From assembly GCA_023052935.1 (NCBI GenBank), contig CM041295.1:167330366-167394365 (forward strand): a DNA stretch of 64,000 bases. Reading direction: 5' to 3'. Below the pieces are notes generated by a model, which was given only the letters and a program-made list of their open reading frames with translations, did not search any database and was not told where the DNA came from. Of this stretch, positions 30,880 to 42,588 are shown in pieces. The position numbers were made by a program, and so were the translations under genes. This DNA is from Piezodorus guildinii. Its lineage: Eukaryota; Arthropoda; Insecta; Hemiptera; Pentatomidae. Within the stretch, counting starts at the first letter, position 1, and every line of letters starts with the position of its first letter.

Positions 30880-31560
30880 TTGCCTATATAAATTTTACGC
30901 CGATGATACGACCCTATATACATCTTCTTATCGCATTGATACTATAGTTAACTGCTTGCAGCAATGTTTCATAAAAAAAAATATAGACTGTAATAATTGG
31001 AAATTAAAAATACGAACAAGGAAATCAGAAGCCATAATGTTTAAAACGCAGACCAAATATAAAAATCCACGTTTCATTAAACTCAATCTACATTACCTAC
31101 TTAAGAAGAAGAAAATACCTACTTGGCATCTTCCTGTTCCAACGCGTGCGAGCCAGAAAACTTGCTATATCTTTGACCTTACTCCGCGCTCTTCCGGGCT
31201 CACCCTAAATACAAGATCCCAACCCACCGATGTATACCTTCCCTCTCACCTTTATCATCCGTGCTACCATACTTTGGAACTAATTACTCACCTCCCTCCG
31301 AATAGTGTCATCCCTAACCACTTTCAGACACCGATTATCTATCTCCTCAAAAATCAATCTGACGCAGATATGTGATAAATCTAGATTTTAATTATACATA
31401 ACTAAACTTATTTGATGTTATCTGATTTTATTTGTATCATTTATTGTTACTTTACAAAATAATTATGTATCAAATGAAGCCAGACAAATCGGATTTCCTC
31501 TGTGCACTGTATATTATTCTTAGGGGACGAAATGTCCTAGAATAAAAATTATTTTTCATT
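30880..31560 (+). mobile_element. CR1-like LINE 3' end, copy 2
   Basis: The sequence at about 30888-30920 encodes KFYADDTTLY (RT motif C), then thumb-like residues. An internal loss leads to the C-terminal block HLPPNSVIPNHFQTP ... LKNQSDADM ending at 31375. The 3' UTR ends in TCCTAGAATAAAAATTATTT followed by (TTCA)n, the same terminal signature as the other CR1-like copies. It is 5'-truncated and frame-broken. Confidence 0.7.
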
Positions 31561-31829
31561 CATTCATGATTTAAACTCTGTTATTATGAAAAAAGGACAG
31601 CAGGAATCAGATTACAATATATATTTGTATGTAGTGTACATTTTGAATATTCTATTTCAATAAATATTCTTATTCTTACATTGATACCATTCTGTGAAAT
31701 GGCTGCATTTTTTTTTTTCTTTGCCAATATTTTAAAATTTAATTAAAACTGTTTTATTGTTTCCGATCGTCTATGTATGTATCTCTTGAGGTTGTATAAG
31801 ATGTATCATGGACAGAAGGTGAGCTGGGA
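31561..31829. other. AT-rich stretch, nothing recognised
   Basis: No supported feature. Confidence 0.5.
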
Positions 31830-32160
31830 GGAAGGAAATAATGGATGAGGTATCCTACCTGGGCGGTTATTGTAGGATCCGTTGGAGGGAACGAGAATGA
31901 GGTATGACCTCTACCGCAGGAGGAAGGAGGCACAAGGTGCTACCTTTCGCTCCTTCAATGGTTGCTGACCAAATCCCATCAGCAGAGCATTAGCCCCAGG
32001 AAGCTCTGATGAACTAAGGCGGTGTCGGTTTGTGGTTGCTGCTTGCGCTGGCTATAAAAGCAAATGATGACAGATCCACAGCTGGCTCCACCTTCTTTAT
32101 TAAACAACTCACTATTTGTTCTCGTCTCCCACTACGATCGGCTCTCATAAAAAAAACAGG
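31830..32160 (+). promoter_or_regulatory. GC-richer patch with TATA box (possible solo LTR)
   Basis: A TATAAAAG box at about 32052-32059 follows about 200 bp of GC-richer sequence. About 45 bp downstream come TTTATTAAA and a pyrimidine-rich end. This order (enhancer-like part, TATA, short transcribed part with a polyadenylation-like signal) fits a solo LTR. No matching second LTR, no TG...CA ends and no duplication could be fixed by eye. No coding frame is present. Confidence 0.3.
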
Positions 32161-32429
32161 GGATTAAGTCTTATTTAGACTCTTTTATAACTTCCTAGGA
32201 TTAAATATATATAGAATCTATTGCTACTTTTTCTCGTTTTTTTTTTTAATTCTTGATGTTCAGCCGACGCACAGTGGTTTCAAACGCACTTTTTCGGGAC
32301 AAAACTCCGCCCTGGTCCTTCTATTTATGATATATCTACCATTTTAATGTTATTTTATTCCTGAGAGAATTCTTTTCCAATCGCATGATAAGCAAATTAT
32401 CAGGTCATTATAAATCATAAAATTATATA
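32161..32429. other. No gene recognised
   Basis: AT-rich sequence between the TATA patch and the second Rep-1 copy. Confidence 0.5.
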
Positions 32430-33480
32430 TGTGTCAATCTTTTTGAAATCGTTTAATTTTCATTCATTTTGCCGCCCAAAATTTTTTATTTTAATGACTT
32501 TTTAACCAGTTATTATCTCATTTTTCATGAAAGGAAAAAAACCGTGAACAAAATGTTTTTCTGGGAAATACTTCTAGTATTGCAGCCGTTTTAAGTCAGC
32601 TTCGCGACAGAAAACATGTGTTGGGAAAGTCTTTCTAATTCTGGTAATTTAGCAGATATCGAGTCAGAACAAAAACTAACAATAAGATAAGAACATGTTT
32701 TATATATTTTTTTCTGACAGCTTATTACTTTAAAAGTTAAAAAAGTGGTTAATAATATTTTAGAAAATTAATAAAAAATGAGACTTTTAGCGAGTTAAAA
32801 GTCTATAAAGGGAAAGAGACTCACCTTTGATTATTTTTGCATACATAGCTTATTCACAGCGCTACTTGCTGTACAAATTTTGATCTTGTGAACATAGTTC
32901 TTTTTTTTATATGAATATTCAAAAATGGTAAAAGTCGTTTACAAGGAAATATCTCAAAATGGAGTAAGTGAAAAAATATTAAACTAACAAAAGTTACACA
33001 TTTACACGTTTATTAGTGACATTTTGATAACTGAGGCTGTGCTGGTTCTCGAGTTATAAAATTATCTTCGCTGCTAAAATAATGTTTTTTTTTTAAATAT
33101 TAACTCCTTTAATTTGGCATATTTCAGAGCGAAACAAAAACTAGTGTTGATGTTAGTACTACATACAGTTTTGATCCTTATAGCATCTTACCTAAGTAGC
33201 CAAGAAAATTGTTTAAAAAAGATCACGAAAATTTTAATCAACTGAAACTTATAGCGGTCTTTAACAAGGGAGGTTAGAAAGGATTCTCACGCCTATTTAT
33301 TTTTTTTTTTTTTCTATAGTCTTGTTACACAATATTGTAGAGATTCCCATCGCATTGTTCTTCTTTTTAATATAAATTTTCAAGGAAGTGCTATCTCCAA
33401 GTTCAGTAATATTTATAGAGTGAAATATCCCAAAAGCGACTCAGTGAAAAATGATGGAACTGGTACAGATTATACCTCTA
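32430..33480 (+). repeat. Rep-1 dispersed repeat, longest copy
   Basis: The first 260 bp match 1190-1437. The part at 32930-33150 matches the reverse complement of 5965-6167 and 8301-8320. A further block at 33420-33470 (AAATATCCCAAAAGCGACTCAGTG) is another variant of the same segment. It has no ORF and no terminal repeats that I can see. Confidence 0.6.
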
Positions 33481-33719
33481 TATAATAAGTACTGTAGAAT
33501 AAAATTTAATGACTGACACTTAATTTTTATTATATTACTGTTCAAATGTATTTAGATAGTTTTATGTGTTGTATGATTCTAACTTAGTTTATTGAATCGA
33601 AACATTTTTTACAGATTCGGGGAGTCTAGGAGCACGCTTAAATGCCAGTTCCAAGGTTCTTGATTTATTTATTAATATATTAAATACTATTACGTTTTAA
33701 TAAACAGTTTAAGTTCTGT
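33481..33719. other. No gene recognised
   Basis: AT-rich sequence. The right end may already hold a few degenerate codons of the following LINE. Confidence 0.4.
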
Positions 33720-33762
33720 TATAACATAGAATATAGAAGTTTTAACAAAATTTAATTTCAAT

Positions 33763-35840
33763 TCATATCACCGCCTTGTCAGAACATCATTAAATATTGA
33801 CATGCTAAAGAAGGAAAGAAGATTTAAAAATAAGAAGAATAGTTTCACAACCCTAAATAACATGGATATTGAAATGTTTCAAGAAAAACTGATATCCAAT
33901 TTAAATATGGAAAAGCAAAACAAACTTCCAGATATTCAACAAAGATATAATAAAATAACAGATACCATAATTAACAGTGCAATAGAAGTGAAAAAGAAAT
34001 TGGGTAAGGAAAAATGCTATGTAAACAAACTATCAGAAAATACGCTTTCACTTTTAGAAAAAAGAAGAAAAAGAAAAATAAACTCGGGGAAGGAGAGCGA
34101 AATCAGGCAGCTCAATCGAGAATTCAGGACTGGAATAAAAAAAGACCTAAATACATTCCAAAAAAGAAAAATTGTAGAAATTTTGGAAAACAACAAATCA
34201 ACATAACAATTAAGAAAAGAACTTAACCCAGGCAAACATTGGATCCTATCAATTAATAACAAACAAGGACAAAGCACAACAAATATACAAGAGATGATTA
34301 CAATAGCAACACCTTTCTACAAAAACCTCTACAAAGAAGAGCGTTCATCGAAATCATCTAAACAATGTACTGGAAATAATGAAGCAGATGAAGAACCAAA
34401 TATTCCTAAATCAGAGGTAGAGACCGCTATAAATAAACTGAAAGCAAGAATGATTCCAGGAGAAGACGGTATAACAAATGAAATATTGAAAGTTGGAGGC
34501 AGTATCCTAGTCAAGGCGTTATGCACAATATTTAACGAAATACTGATTAAATAGGAAGTCCCAGCACAATGGAAAAGATCTAAAATAGTTCTTTTACACA
34601 AAAAAGGGGATAAAGAAGAAATTGGAAATTACCGACCCATATCTTTAATTTCGTCTATTGGTAAGCTGTTTACAAACATTTTAAATGATATGATAAAGAA
34701 ACAAATTTAATACTATTTAACAGTTGAACAGGCAGGATTCAGGGCTTCTCAACCATAGACCATCTTCACACTGTGAACCGGTTAATAGAAAAATAAAAAG
34801 AATATAATATTACTCTGTGCCAAGCATTTGTTGACTTCATTAAAGCTTTTGACAGCCTCAAGCATGACAGTATATTTTCAGCTATGAAACACATAGGCGT
34901 AGCAGAAAAATACATTTCTATAATTACTGAACTATACAGTGATAACATCGCTTATGTTGAAACAGATATTAAAGGACCTATATTTCCTGTAAAAAAGGGA
35001 GTTAGGCAAGGCGACCCTCTCTCTCCAACTCTCTTTATAGCGGTCCTAGAATTCGCTCTTAGAAATTTGGAATGGCAAACCAAAGGAATTAATATCAACG
35101 GAAACAAATTAAATCATCTAAATTTTGCAGACGACATAGTGTTGATATCAAGTACCCAGGACGAGTTAATAGAAATGCTGAAGGACTTGGAGAAAGTGTG
35201 TGGTCAGGTTAGTCTTGTTATGAATTTATCCAAAACTTAAAAATGACAAATTCAGAAAATATATCTAAAATAGAAAACATTCTCGCAAAAATAGAATTAG
35301 TCAATGACATTACTTACCTAGGACAGACCATATCATTCAATGACCACCTTTCTAAGAAATTCAAAAACGTATTGCCTCTTGCTGGAAAAATGTTGGGTCT
35401 CCAAAATCATAATGAACAGCTCCACCGAAATTAAATGGAAAAGGTTAGTATTCAATACCTGCATTCTCCCAACTTTGACTTATGGAAGCCAGACATGGTC
35501 CCTCACTAAATCGCAGGAAAGAAGAATTAACGTCTGGCAAAGAAGAATGGAGAGGAGTATGACAGATGTGAATTTAAAGCATAAAATAAAAAATACGACT
35601 CTGAGAGAGACCACTTTGGTGAGGGATGCTGTGGGTTGTATAAGGAAGCTGAAATGGGAATGGGCTGGGCATTTAATGCGAATAAAGGACCCCAGGTGGA
35701 GCAAGGCAGTTACCGAATGGACACCTCTCGGAAAGAAACGCAAGCAAGGAGGCCAACTCAAGAGATGTATAAAAAAACAAGAAGGAATATCTTGGCATAT
35801 GAAAACAGAAGATCGAAAATATTGGGAATTAAAATGTTAA
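33763..35840 (+). pseudogene. RTE-type ORF2 (RT) with stops and frameshifts
   Basis: RLVRTSLNIDMLKKERR closes the endonuclease. ETAINKLKARMIPGEDGI (near 34420) opens the RT. YRPISLISSIGKLF, the AFVDFIKAFDSL region (motif A, near 34830), GVRQGDPLSPTLF (motif B, 35000) and NFADDIVLI (motif C, FADD at 35124-35135) follow. The C-terminal region 35340-35840 has YGSQTWSLTKSQERR and WEWAGHLMRIKDPRWS. Motif C is intact, but at least five stops or shifts make it dead. The Lys/Glu-rich linker at 33802-34206 fits this LINE group. Confidence 0.85.
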
Positions 35841-36099
35841 GAAATTGGAAAACAAGTAGCGAACTGATAACCCAGAAGGTACGGTTGGTCATCGATCAAG
35901 ACTATTCCTCCTTCAGGAGAGGCAAACACTTCAGTGGAAATCATTTTAGTTTTATTTATTTAAACATAAGATTTTTACTTAAACAATTATGTTTGCAATT
36001 TTTTTAAAAAATATATTAGTAAATTTTATTTAAAAAGTTGTATACCATATTTGGTCAAAAATTGTTTATTTTTATTTATATCAATTATTAAAAGTGTTT

Positions 36100-36115
<16 letters not shown>

Positions 36116-36158
<43 letters not shown>
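36116..36158. repeat. (AT)n microsatellite in the RTE 3' region
   Basis: A run of A followed by AT dinucleotides. Confidence 0.9.
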
Positions 36159-36162
<4 letters not shown>

Positions 36163-36205
36163 TTTTGTATCAACAAAATTGTAAATATGTGTAAATAAAG
36201 GCTTA

Positions 36206-36879
36206 TCTTATCTTATATTAAATACAAACTGCGTGTTATGAATTTAATATAACACGAATAGTTAAATATATAACTGAGTGGACTATTTTCCTCGAAGAAT
36301 GGGGAGTTGAATGGACAATTTAACCAAACCCTCAAAACGAAATCGCGTGATCTTCAACATGTAAATAGAGAATAGTTGAAGGAATATGGTAATATAATGG
36401 CAGCGAATGAAATGATTGTTGTTAGGATTTAATTTTGACGACCCCTATATTTTATATAATGGAACAATGAATTTACATAAGAAAAACAATAGAGTTTATT
36501 TACATAACAAAACACTTAAATATGGCAGTAAATTTAAAACTGGCTACGGCGAAATAGTTGCACGCTATAAGCATATTAAATTCTTAAATTTATTTATTTC
36601 TTCAAATGCTTAAAAAAAAAAAGTTTTACCTGTCATGGCCGGTACTAATGTTCAACTTACGTATCGCTCCATTATGTTTACCTTACCAGCTCCAAGTCAC
36701 TCAATCATCAGCCTTTAAACTTTGTGAATGTTGAATTGTTAACCCACTGAACACTTAACAATTGTTAATACTGAGGTGAGTGCATTTATTTCACTAAAGC
36801 ACATAAAAGACTAACTTCAGCCTGGAGTGGGGAAGGGACCGTATGAGACTCTTGTAGCAGATTAGTAATAAGACCCTAC
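36206..36879. other. No gene recognised
   Basis: Mostly AT-rich. 36770-36880 becomes GC-richer as it runs into the Jockey-A 5' UTR. Confidence 0.5.
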
Positions 36880-37198
36880 TAATCTCTTTCATGTTTATAA
36901 GGCCTAGTCCAAGTCTCCGGTCATCAACGAGTCACATTAGAAACGTTTTTTTGCATATATTTTAGTGTATATGTTTTGTTTTAATTTTTCCTTAAGTCTT
37001 TTTTTTTTAAGACTTTTTTTATCTCTAGTCTATTTAGTGCTAATTATTTCAATATGTTTCTTTTGATTATTGTTTTATGTATATATTTTTTTGTAAATAG
37101 TTTTAGAAGTTAGTTTTTTTTTTCTGTTTTAGGTAATTATTAATATTAAGCTTAATTTTTTTCTTCATAATTTAGTTGATTATATTATAGATCTCGAA

Positions 37199-38665
37199 AT
37201 GAATACTTCGTGTGACGACTGGGAAGAGGAAACGCCCTTCTCAGAAATCAGCGAGTCAGACTCTCAATACTTAAAGCCGCGTCAGAAACGGCAAAGATCT
37301 TCAAATCCTGGACCTGGGGATTCAACGAATAAGAAAAAAAAAAAAAGCGGCCAAAACTAAACGAGTATCGAACAAAATAAATCCCCCACCTAAAACACGC
37401 AATACCACTGCAGCCATCAAAAATGAGAATACAGCGCCATCTACCTCCGCCTCGTCTTCATCGCAAGCACCTTCGACCTCTGCCGTCAACAATCCTGTTG
37501 CAGCGAACAACTCTCACGTCATCCCGGGATCTCAGGGGTGTTCTGATCCGGAGCCACCCCCCTTATTTGTTAGTAATATAAATAATTTTATTACGTTTGG
37601 TCAAGAAATCGCCAACTTATCTTATTATATTGATCGGACAGCCAAACTTTAGATGATATTCAAGACTGAGTGATATTAAGATCAATACCAACTCAAAGAT
37701 AATTATAAAAAACTCGTGAACTACTTAACTTCAAAGAACTACGATTTCCACTGCTACCCGCTGAGGCAGGAAAAATCATACAGGGTGGTCTTAAGGGAGC
37801 TTAACTCAACGACTCCCACTGACGCAATTAAAAGAGCCCTGGAAGTGATAGGCCACACCGCTAGACACGTTACTTGCGTCTTACACCCCTCCGAAAAATA
37901 CACCCTTTCACTACATTTCGTTGATTTGGAGCCAGCACAAAACAACCCAGATATATTTCAGGTGACGAGGCAGTTATATGTCTTGAACAGCCCAGACAAA
38001 AATCAACTATGGTTCAGTGCACAAATTGTCAAAATATAGGACACACCAAATCATACTGTCACCATCAGGCGCGGTGCGTCAAATGTGCCGACCTGTACCA
38101 ATCTAAAAACTGTACGAAATGAAGAAACGAATCGGCAAAATGTGCTCTCGCACAAGCGCACCCTGCGAGCTATAAAGGATGTGCGATTTATAAAAATGCT
38201 CTAAAGAAAAGATCTCATAACCTGCAGTTAAAAAGCACAGAACAAAACAATTGCACGGAGGTTCCTGTTGCTGACTCATTGAATTTTCATGAACTCAAGC
38301 AACGCCAAGCTAACAACAGTCACCAGTCGACTACCTCAGCAAACATCGTTCAAGCCACGAAAACTCCTCTTTCCACCATCATTTCGAAGAATCAGAATCC
38401 TCGACGACAGGCGCCTCCAAAACCCCAACCTAGATCCCCAACCTCTCAACCTCAGCCTGAAGTTCCGCTCCAACCGATCCCCTCCCACCATCTACCCAAA
38501 CGGACCACGTTAAAACCAGAAAAACCACACCAAGTCCCATCCCGCCCTACTATCCAATCAAAACCATTTCCACCTCCTCCATCATCTCAGAACGAACCTC
38601 CTCGTACCCCCCGACGGGCACAACCCACAACCATCACTCCTACTCACTCGAGTTATGCTCCTTAA
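37199..38665 (+). pseudogene. Jockey-A ORF1 (Gag-like), copy 3
   Basis: It starts MNTSCDDWEEETPFSEISES and, like copy 1, loses frame right after an A-run (37331-37345). Fragments follow at 37381-37650, 37716-38039 (YRVVLRELNS, SLHFVDLEPAQNNPDIF) and 38020-38190. The last has zinc knuckles CQNIGHTKSYC and CVKC, with a stop between knuckles. A Pro-rich tail ends at 38665 (RRQAPPKPQPRSPTSQPQP). The likely role was RNA binding; it is dead. Confidence 0.85.
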
Positions 38666-38816
38666 GCCTCTGATACACATTCCTCTACTAATTCAAACGC
38701 ATCTGACATATATTCCATCTTGAATTCCTTTCTCCTAGATCTTCAAGAAACGATCAGACCTCTCACCACCCTTCTCACCAGAGCTCTCAATGAAATCATA
38801 TTCAATCTCCCACGAT

Positions 38817-39649
38817 GAGCGTAAAGCATCTAGCTATCGTTTTGTGAAATGCTAATTGACTAAGTAACCATCGTGACGAACTGGACATATTTTTACATGA
38901 TAATCACATTGATATAACACTACTCACGGAAACTCACTTCACACAACGTTCAAAGTTTTACATACGCGACTACATTACTTGGAGAAAATCTCTGTACTGC
39001 TTATAAATCACTTTTGACTACTACTAAGAAACTACTTCAGTTCAGAACAGAACTGGATATTCCACTCCAGTTGGTCCTTCCTCATAAAGCATTTGATCCT
39101 TCCGAAATCTCAAACAATCAAAAGTTACCTTCCCGGAAAGCTCCTGGACACGATCTAATCACTCCCTATATCCTAAAACAACTTCCCAGAAAATCCATCC
39201 TATATATTACATATATTTACAATGTCATACTTCGGACCACAGACTTTCCTGAACCCTGGAAATTATCCATTGTTAAAATAATTCTTAAAACCAAAAAGCC
39301 TCAGGAGTTTCCTTCCTCTTACCGTCCTATATCTCTTTTACCCATTATGGGTAAAATCCTTAAAAGACTCTATCCTATCCTGGAGACTTCTTAGATAATC
39401 CCAGACCACCAGTTTGGATTCCGAACTTCCCACTCCACCATCCAACAATGTCATCGTGTGGTAGATGTTGTCTCATCAGCATTGGAGCAGGGATTGTACT
39501 GCACGGGAGCCTTCATTGACGGAGAACAGGCCTTTGACCAAGTCTGGCACCCAGGACTGCTTTACAAACTCCGTGAATTCCTCCCTCCAATAAATCACAA
39601 TAGTTCCTATTCATCCCTTTTTACTCAGTCTGCTGGTGTTCCTCAGTAG
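38817..39649 (+). pseudogene. Jockey-A ORF2 remnant, copy 3
   Basis: ORF2 starts MSVKHLAIVL and reaches the endonuclease TETH block. It is then joined near 38990 to the pre-RT linker (LDIPLQLVLPHKAFDPSEI). RT fingers follow (SRKAPGHDLITPYILKQL, SYRPISLLPIMGKIL), a stop at 39392, then HQFGFRTSHST and GAFIDGEQAFDQVWHPG. The sequence ends just after motif B (AGV-Q). The motif C region, thumb and 3' UTR are missing. Confidence 0.85.
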
Positions 39650-39688
39650 TATACTAGGACCCATCCTTTACACAGTTTTTACACATAA

Positions 39689-39843
39689 CGAAAAAATTCT
39701 GGTGAGCGCAACACACCACTTTCACTTACTTATGTTGTTAAAATTAATTTCAGAATTTTTAAATAAATACAGAGATGAAAAAAGGGGAAGAATTAATTAC
39801 ACAAAATTTTGATAGAAACATATGTTTTGTTACAAAATCTATT
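39689..39843 (+). repeat. Rep-2 dispersed repeat, copy 2, part 1
   Basis: Matches 56055-56150 (ACACACNACTTTCACTTAC, GTTAAAATTAAT). It is interrupted at 39844 by the RNase H LINE. Positions 39829-39843 (gttacaaaatctatt) are the left target-site copy. Confidence 0.75.
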
Positions 39844-40159
39844 TCTCTTTCGATTGCATGACAATCATGACTCAGTGGTACTCCGTACCTCCACACTCCA
39901 ATTCAGACCGAATCCAAGTAGCTTACAAATGAAATTGACATAGCACGACATTTCTGTAAGCATTACTGTAATATTAGCAGTTTCAAGCCGAAAACAAAAG
40001 ATCCTCAAATCAGACTTCCACCAACTTGCTTCACAGAGGAACAATTAAGGTTGTTGGATGAACCATTTACATTAACGGAAATGGAGACTGCTATAAAAAA
40101 AGCTTACAGCGGGAAAAGCACCAGGACCGGTTAAAATATTTCCTGAATTTGTCATAAAG

Positions 40160-40906
40160 TTGGGAACAAAGGCCAAGGATGTCGTTCTTTCTTTCCTGAA
40201 CCAAGTCTGGAAAAACCATGTCCCCAGTGAGTGGAAAAAAGCTGAAGTAATCCCAATATTGAAAAATGGTAAGAAAGCGGACAAACCAGAAAACTTCAGG
40301 CCTATATCTCTCACAAGCTGCTTCTGCAAGTTATTAGAGAGAATGGCGGTACACCGACTGCAGACATTTGTGGAGAAAAACAAACTATTATCACCAGTAC
40401 AAGCCGGTTTCAGAAAAAATAGAACCACGGTGGAACAGATACTCCAATTTTCACAGGAAGTGAAAGAGGGCTATCAAAGAAAACAAAGCTCATTGGCTGT
40501 TTTTGTAGATTTTAAAACAGCTTTTGACAAGGTCTGGAGAAAAAGGCTCCTACAAAAGCTCATTGGTATTGGGATACATGGTTGTCTGTACAGGTTTCTT
40601 TCGTCTTATTTGTCTCAAAGATTCATTAGGGTAAAGTACAAAGGTGGATATTCGCAATTTAAACAAACAAAGCAAGGTCTTCCTCAAGGATCAGTGTTAA
40701 GTCCCCTTCTTTTCTGCCTAATGATAGATGATCTGACGAATTTTCTTCAAAACAAGTTTCCTAGGCTAAAAATGCTATTGTTTGCAGATGATCTAGTCCT
40801 TTGGGCGACCAGCAGCAATATAAGCGCTCTGGAGCAGTTCCTAGGTGAAGTGATGGAGCAGCTAAAAATTTGGTGCGAAGCAAATGAAATGATATTAAAT
40901 ACATGA
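40160..40906 (+). pseudogene. RNase H LINE, reverse transcriptase part
   Basis: The 248-codon frame has FRPISLTSCFCKLLERM, VQAGFRKNRTTVEQI, AVFVDFKTAFDKVW (motif A), KQGLPQGSVLSPLLF (motif B) and LLFADDLVLW (motif C, FADD at 40781-40792). All catalytic residues are present. It ends in a premature TGA at 40904-40906 within a LNT-x-KTEF thumb motif. The preceding KAPGP block sits in another frame near 40110. Confidence 0.9.
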
Positions 40907-41545
40907 AAAACTGAATTTCAATTGTTTTCGCTATCTAAGAAGCTGCCTCCGATAAAGAAATCCTACCAAGGACAAAATCAGCCACCTACCTAGGGGTCAA
41001 GCAAGATAACAGATTAAGCTGGAATCTACATGCTGGGAACTTGACCAAGAAAAGTAAAAAAAAGATTAAACCTGCTGCAAAGAATCACAGGAACAAAGTG
41101 GGGAGCGACGCAAGATGTACTGTCTTTGGTATACAAAAAATATGTACGCCCGTCCTTGGAATATGCTGGAGAGCTTTTAATAACAGCACCAGAATGAGCC
41201 AGACGACAAAAAATCGAGCGGGTCCAAAACTCAGCGCTCCGTATAATAACAGGTGCTCCAAAGTCCATTACTATTGTAGCTATGCAGCTCCAAGCAAACG
41301 TCGAGCCATTGGAGATGCGTAGGGAAGTGAGCTCAATAAGCCTTTACGAACGTCTGTGTAGGCTCCCGGTTGACTATTGGTCAAGTAGAGTGTAACCCCC
41401 CACAAGACTCAAGACGCAGATCACATTTTTTGAAAAAGTAGAAAGCCTTAGAGATAAAACAGGCTTAAGGCCTGCTCCAAGAGAAAAACTTTCTCTACTG
41501 CCACCCAGGATTCCCCTAAAGACAGCACCTTATCACCTTGATCTC

Positions 41546-42427
41546 ATGAGACAAATTAAAAAAGAAGAAGTTATACGTAAGGAATTAAGATCCTTGGCAC
41601 TCGAAACCATAACTGAGCCTTATCCCAGCCCTCCTTGGCTCCATGTCTACACCGATGGTTCAGCGGAACATGCAAATTACAATGGAGGAGCAGGCGTGTA
41701 CTCCCGTCTATTTCAAATCTCGAAGCCGGTAGGAAAATGGTTGACAAACTTCGATAGCGAAATTCGAGCTATATTACTAGCTTTGCAAGCTATGAAAAAT
41801 ATAGATGCAAAGAGAATTGTGTTGTTTGTGGATTCACAGGCGGCCATCATAGCAGCTACGCAGCCAAATGCATCTGAAGAAAATGACGTTGTGAACTGCC
41901 AATTAAAAATTGAACAGCTGCTTCAACAAGGTAGACAGGTGGTTTTCCAATGGGTACCCGGCCACTGTGGTATCCATGGGAATGAAGTAGCCGACAAGCT
42001 TGCAAATGAAGGTGCAGCTTCGGAACAGTTGGACAATCGAATTTCCTATCGTAGAGCTAGGGATGAAGTTAAGAGGGCATATCATGCTCTACTAACGGAC
42101 TCCCAGAGGCTCAGTTCGATCAACAAGCACTGGGCCAAACTCCTTATAGAAGAAGAAAGAATGCCAGTAGATTTGAAGAGAAAAGATGCTGTTGCACAGT
42201 TCCGAATGATTACTGGCCATGACTACCTCGCAAAACACTTGCATCGGATCGGAGTGGTAGGGTCTCCACTTTGCTGCCTTTGTCATGCAAATATTCAAAT
42301 GGATGCAGCACATATAGAAGTATGCACCCGATTACAAAAAATAAGAGGTGAAACCCCATCCAGATCTGAGTGGTACTGGGCTGTTAGATCCCTTATGGCG
42401 GAAGTCGAAATGGGAAGGCATAATTAA
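41546..42427 (+). pseudogene. RNase H LINE, RNase H and C-terminal zinc region
   Basis: The 293-codon frame contains YTDGSAEHANYNGGAGVY (first Asp), DSEIRAILLAL (Glu), LFVDSQAAI (Asp) and WVPGHCGIHGNEVADKLAN (His and last Asp). It is a complete set of RNase H catalytic residues. A Cys/His cluster (CCLCHANIQMDAAHIEVC) follows at the C-terminus, as in many I-group LINEs. The region between 40906 and 41546, which holds the RT thumb, has frameshifts. RNase H would remove the RNA strand during reverse transcription. Confidence 0.9.
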
Positions 42428-42448
42428 AAAAAAAAAAAAAAAAAAAAA
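42427..42448 (+). repeat. Poly(A) tail of the RNase H LINE
   Basis: The ORF stop TAA (42425-42427) runs straight into the A-tract, so there is essentially no 3' UTR. Confidence 0.9.
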
Positions 42449-42568
42449 GTTACAAAATCTATTACATTTGTATCTACAACAATCAATTACTTTTTTCAGC
42501 TTTTCATTACTCTCCATTAACTTTTACAATTCCGCGTATTAAATAATTTTTATGTTTCTAAAATCGAT
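42449..42568 (+). repeat. Rep-2 dispersed repeat, copy 2, part 2
   Basis: Continues Rep-2 between the two LINE insertions and matches 21735-21850. Positions 42560-42568 (aaaatcgat) are the left target-site copy of the Jockey-B insertion. Confidence 0.75.
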
Positions 42569-42576
42569 TGGAGTTC

Positions 42577-42588
42577 TGCGCATGCGCG
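42577..42588. promoter_or_regulatory. TGCGCATGCGCG palindrome at the Jockey-B 5' end
   Basis: This lies within 20 bp of the element's first base. TGCGCATGCGC is the recognition sequence of NRF-1 (Ewg in Drosophila). Jockey elements use internal promoters, so it could be a promoter element. The functional role is inference. Confidence 0.4.

Larger units (their letters stand above)
33720..36205 (+). mobile_element. RTE-type LINE, copy 2, 5'-truncated
   Basis: Starts at the last endonuclease codons (S-Y-H where SDH is expected, near 33763). It runs through RT and C-terminus to an AATAAA-containing 3' end near 36195 with an (AT)n tract at 36116-36158. ORF breaks occur at 34204, 34552, 34690, 35238 and 35432. 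No clear target-site duplication was seen. Confidence 0.8.
36880..39688 (+). mobile_element. Jockey-clade LINE, family A, copy 3 (internally deleted, 3'-truncated)
   Basis: It contains the 5' UTR, a broken ORF1 (from 37199), the ORF2 start (38817), an internal deletion that joins the early endonuclease to the RT fingers near 38990, and RT up to motif B, where it stops abruptly at about 39688. Rep-2 sequence starts there, so the 3' end was removed by a later rearrangement. The 5' limit is an estimate. Confidence 0.85.
39844..42448 (+). mobile_element. RNase H-bearing LINE (I-group-like), 5'-truncated
   Basis: A perfect 15-bp duplication, gttacaaaatctatt at 39829-39843 and 42449-42463, flanks the element. 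It starts before the RT and includes RT and an RNase H domain, then ends with the ORF stop and a poly(A) of about 22 nt. RT plus C-terminal RNase H in a LINE points to the I/R1/LOA assemblage; the exact clade is uncertain. ORF breaks occur at about 40100, at 40904, and between 40906 and 41546. Confidence 0.9.

Noticed and set aside
35480..36007. Frames at 35480-35761 (minus) and 35636-36007 (plus)
   Set aside because: Both are out-of-frame readings across the RTE C-terminus, whose true frame is 35340-35840.
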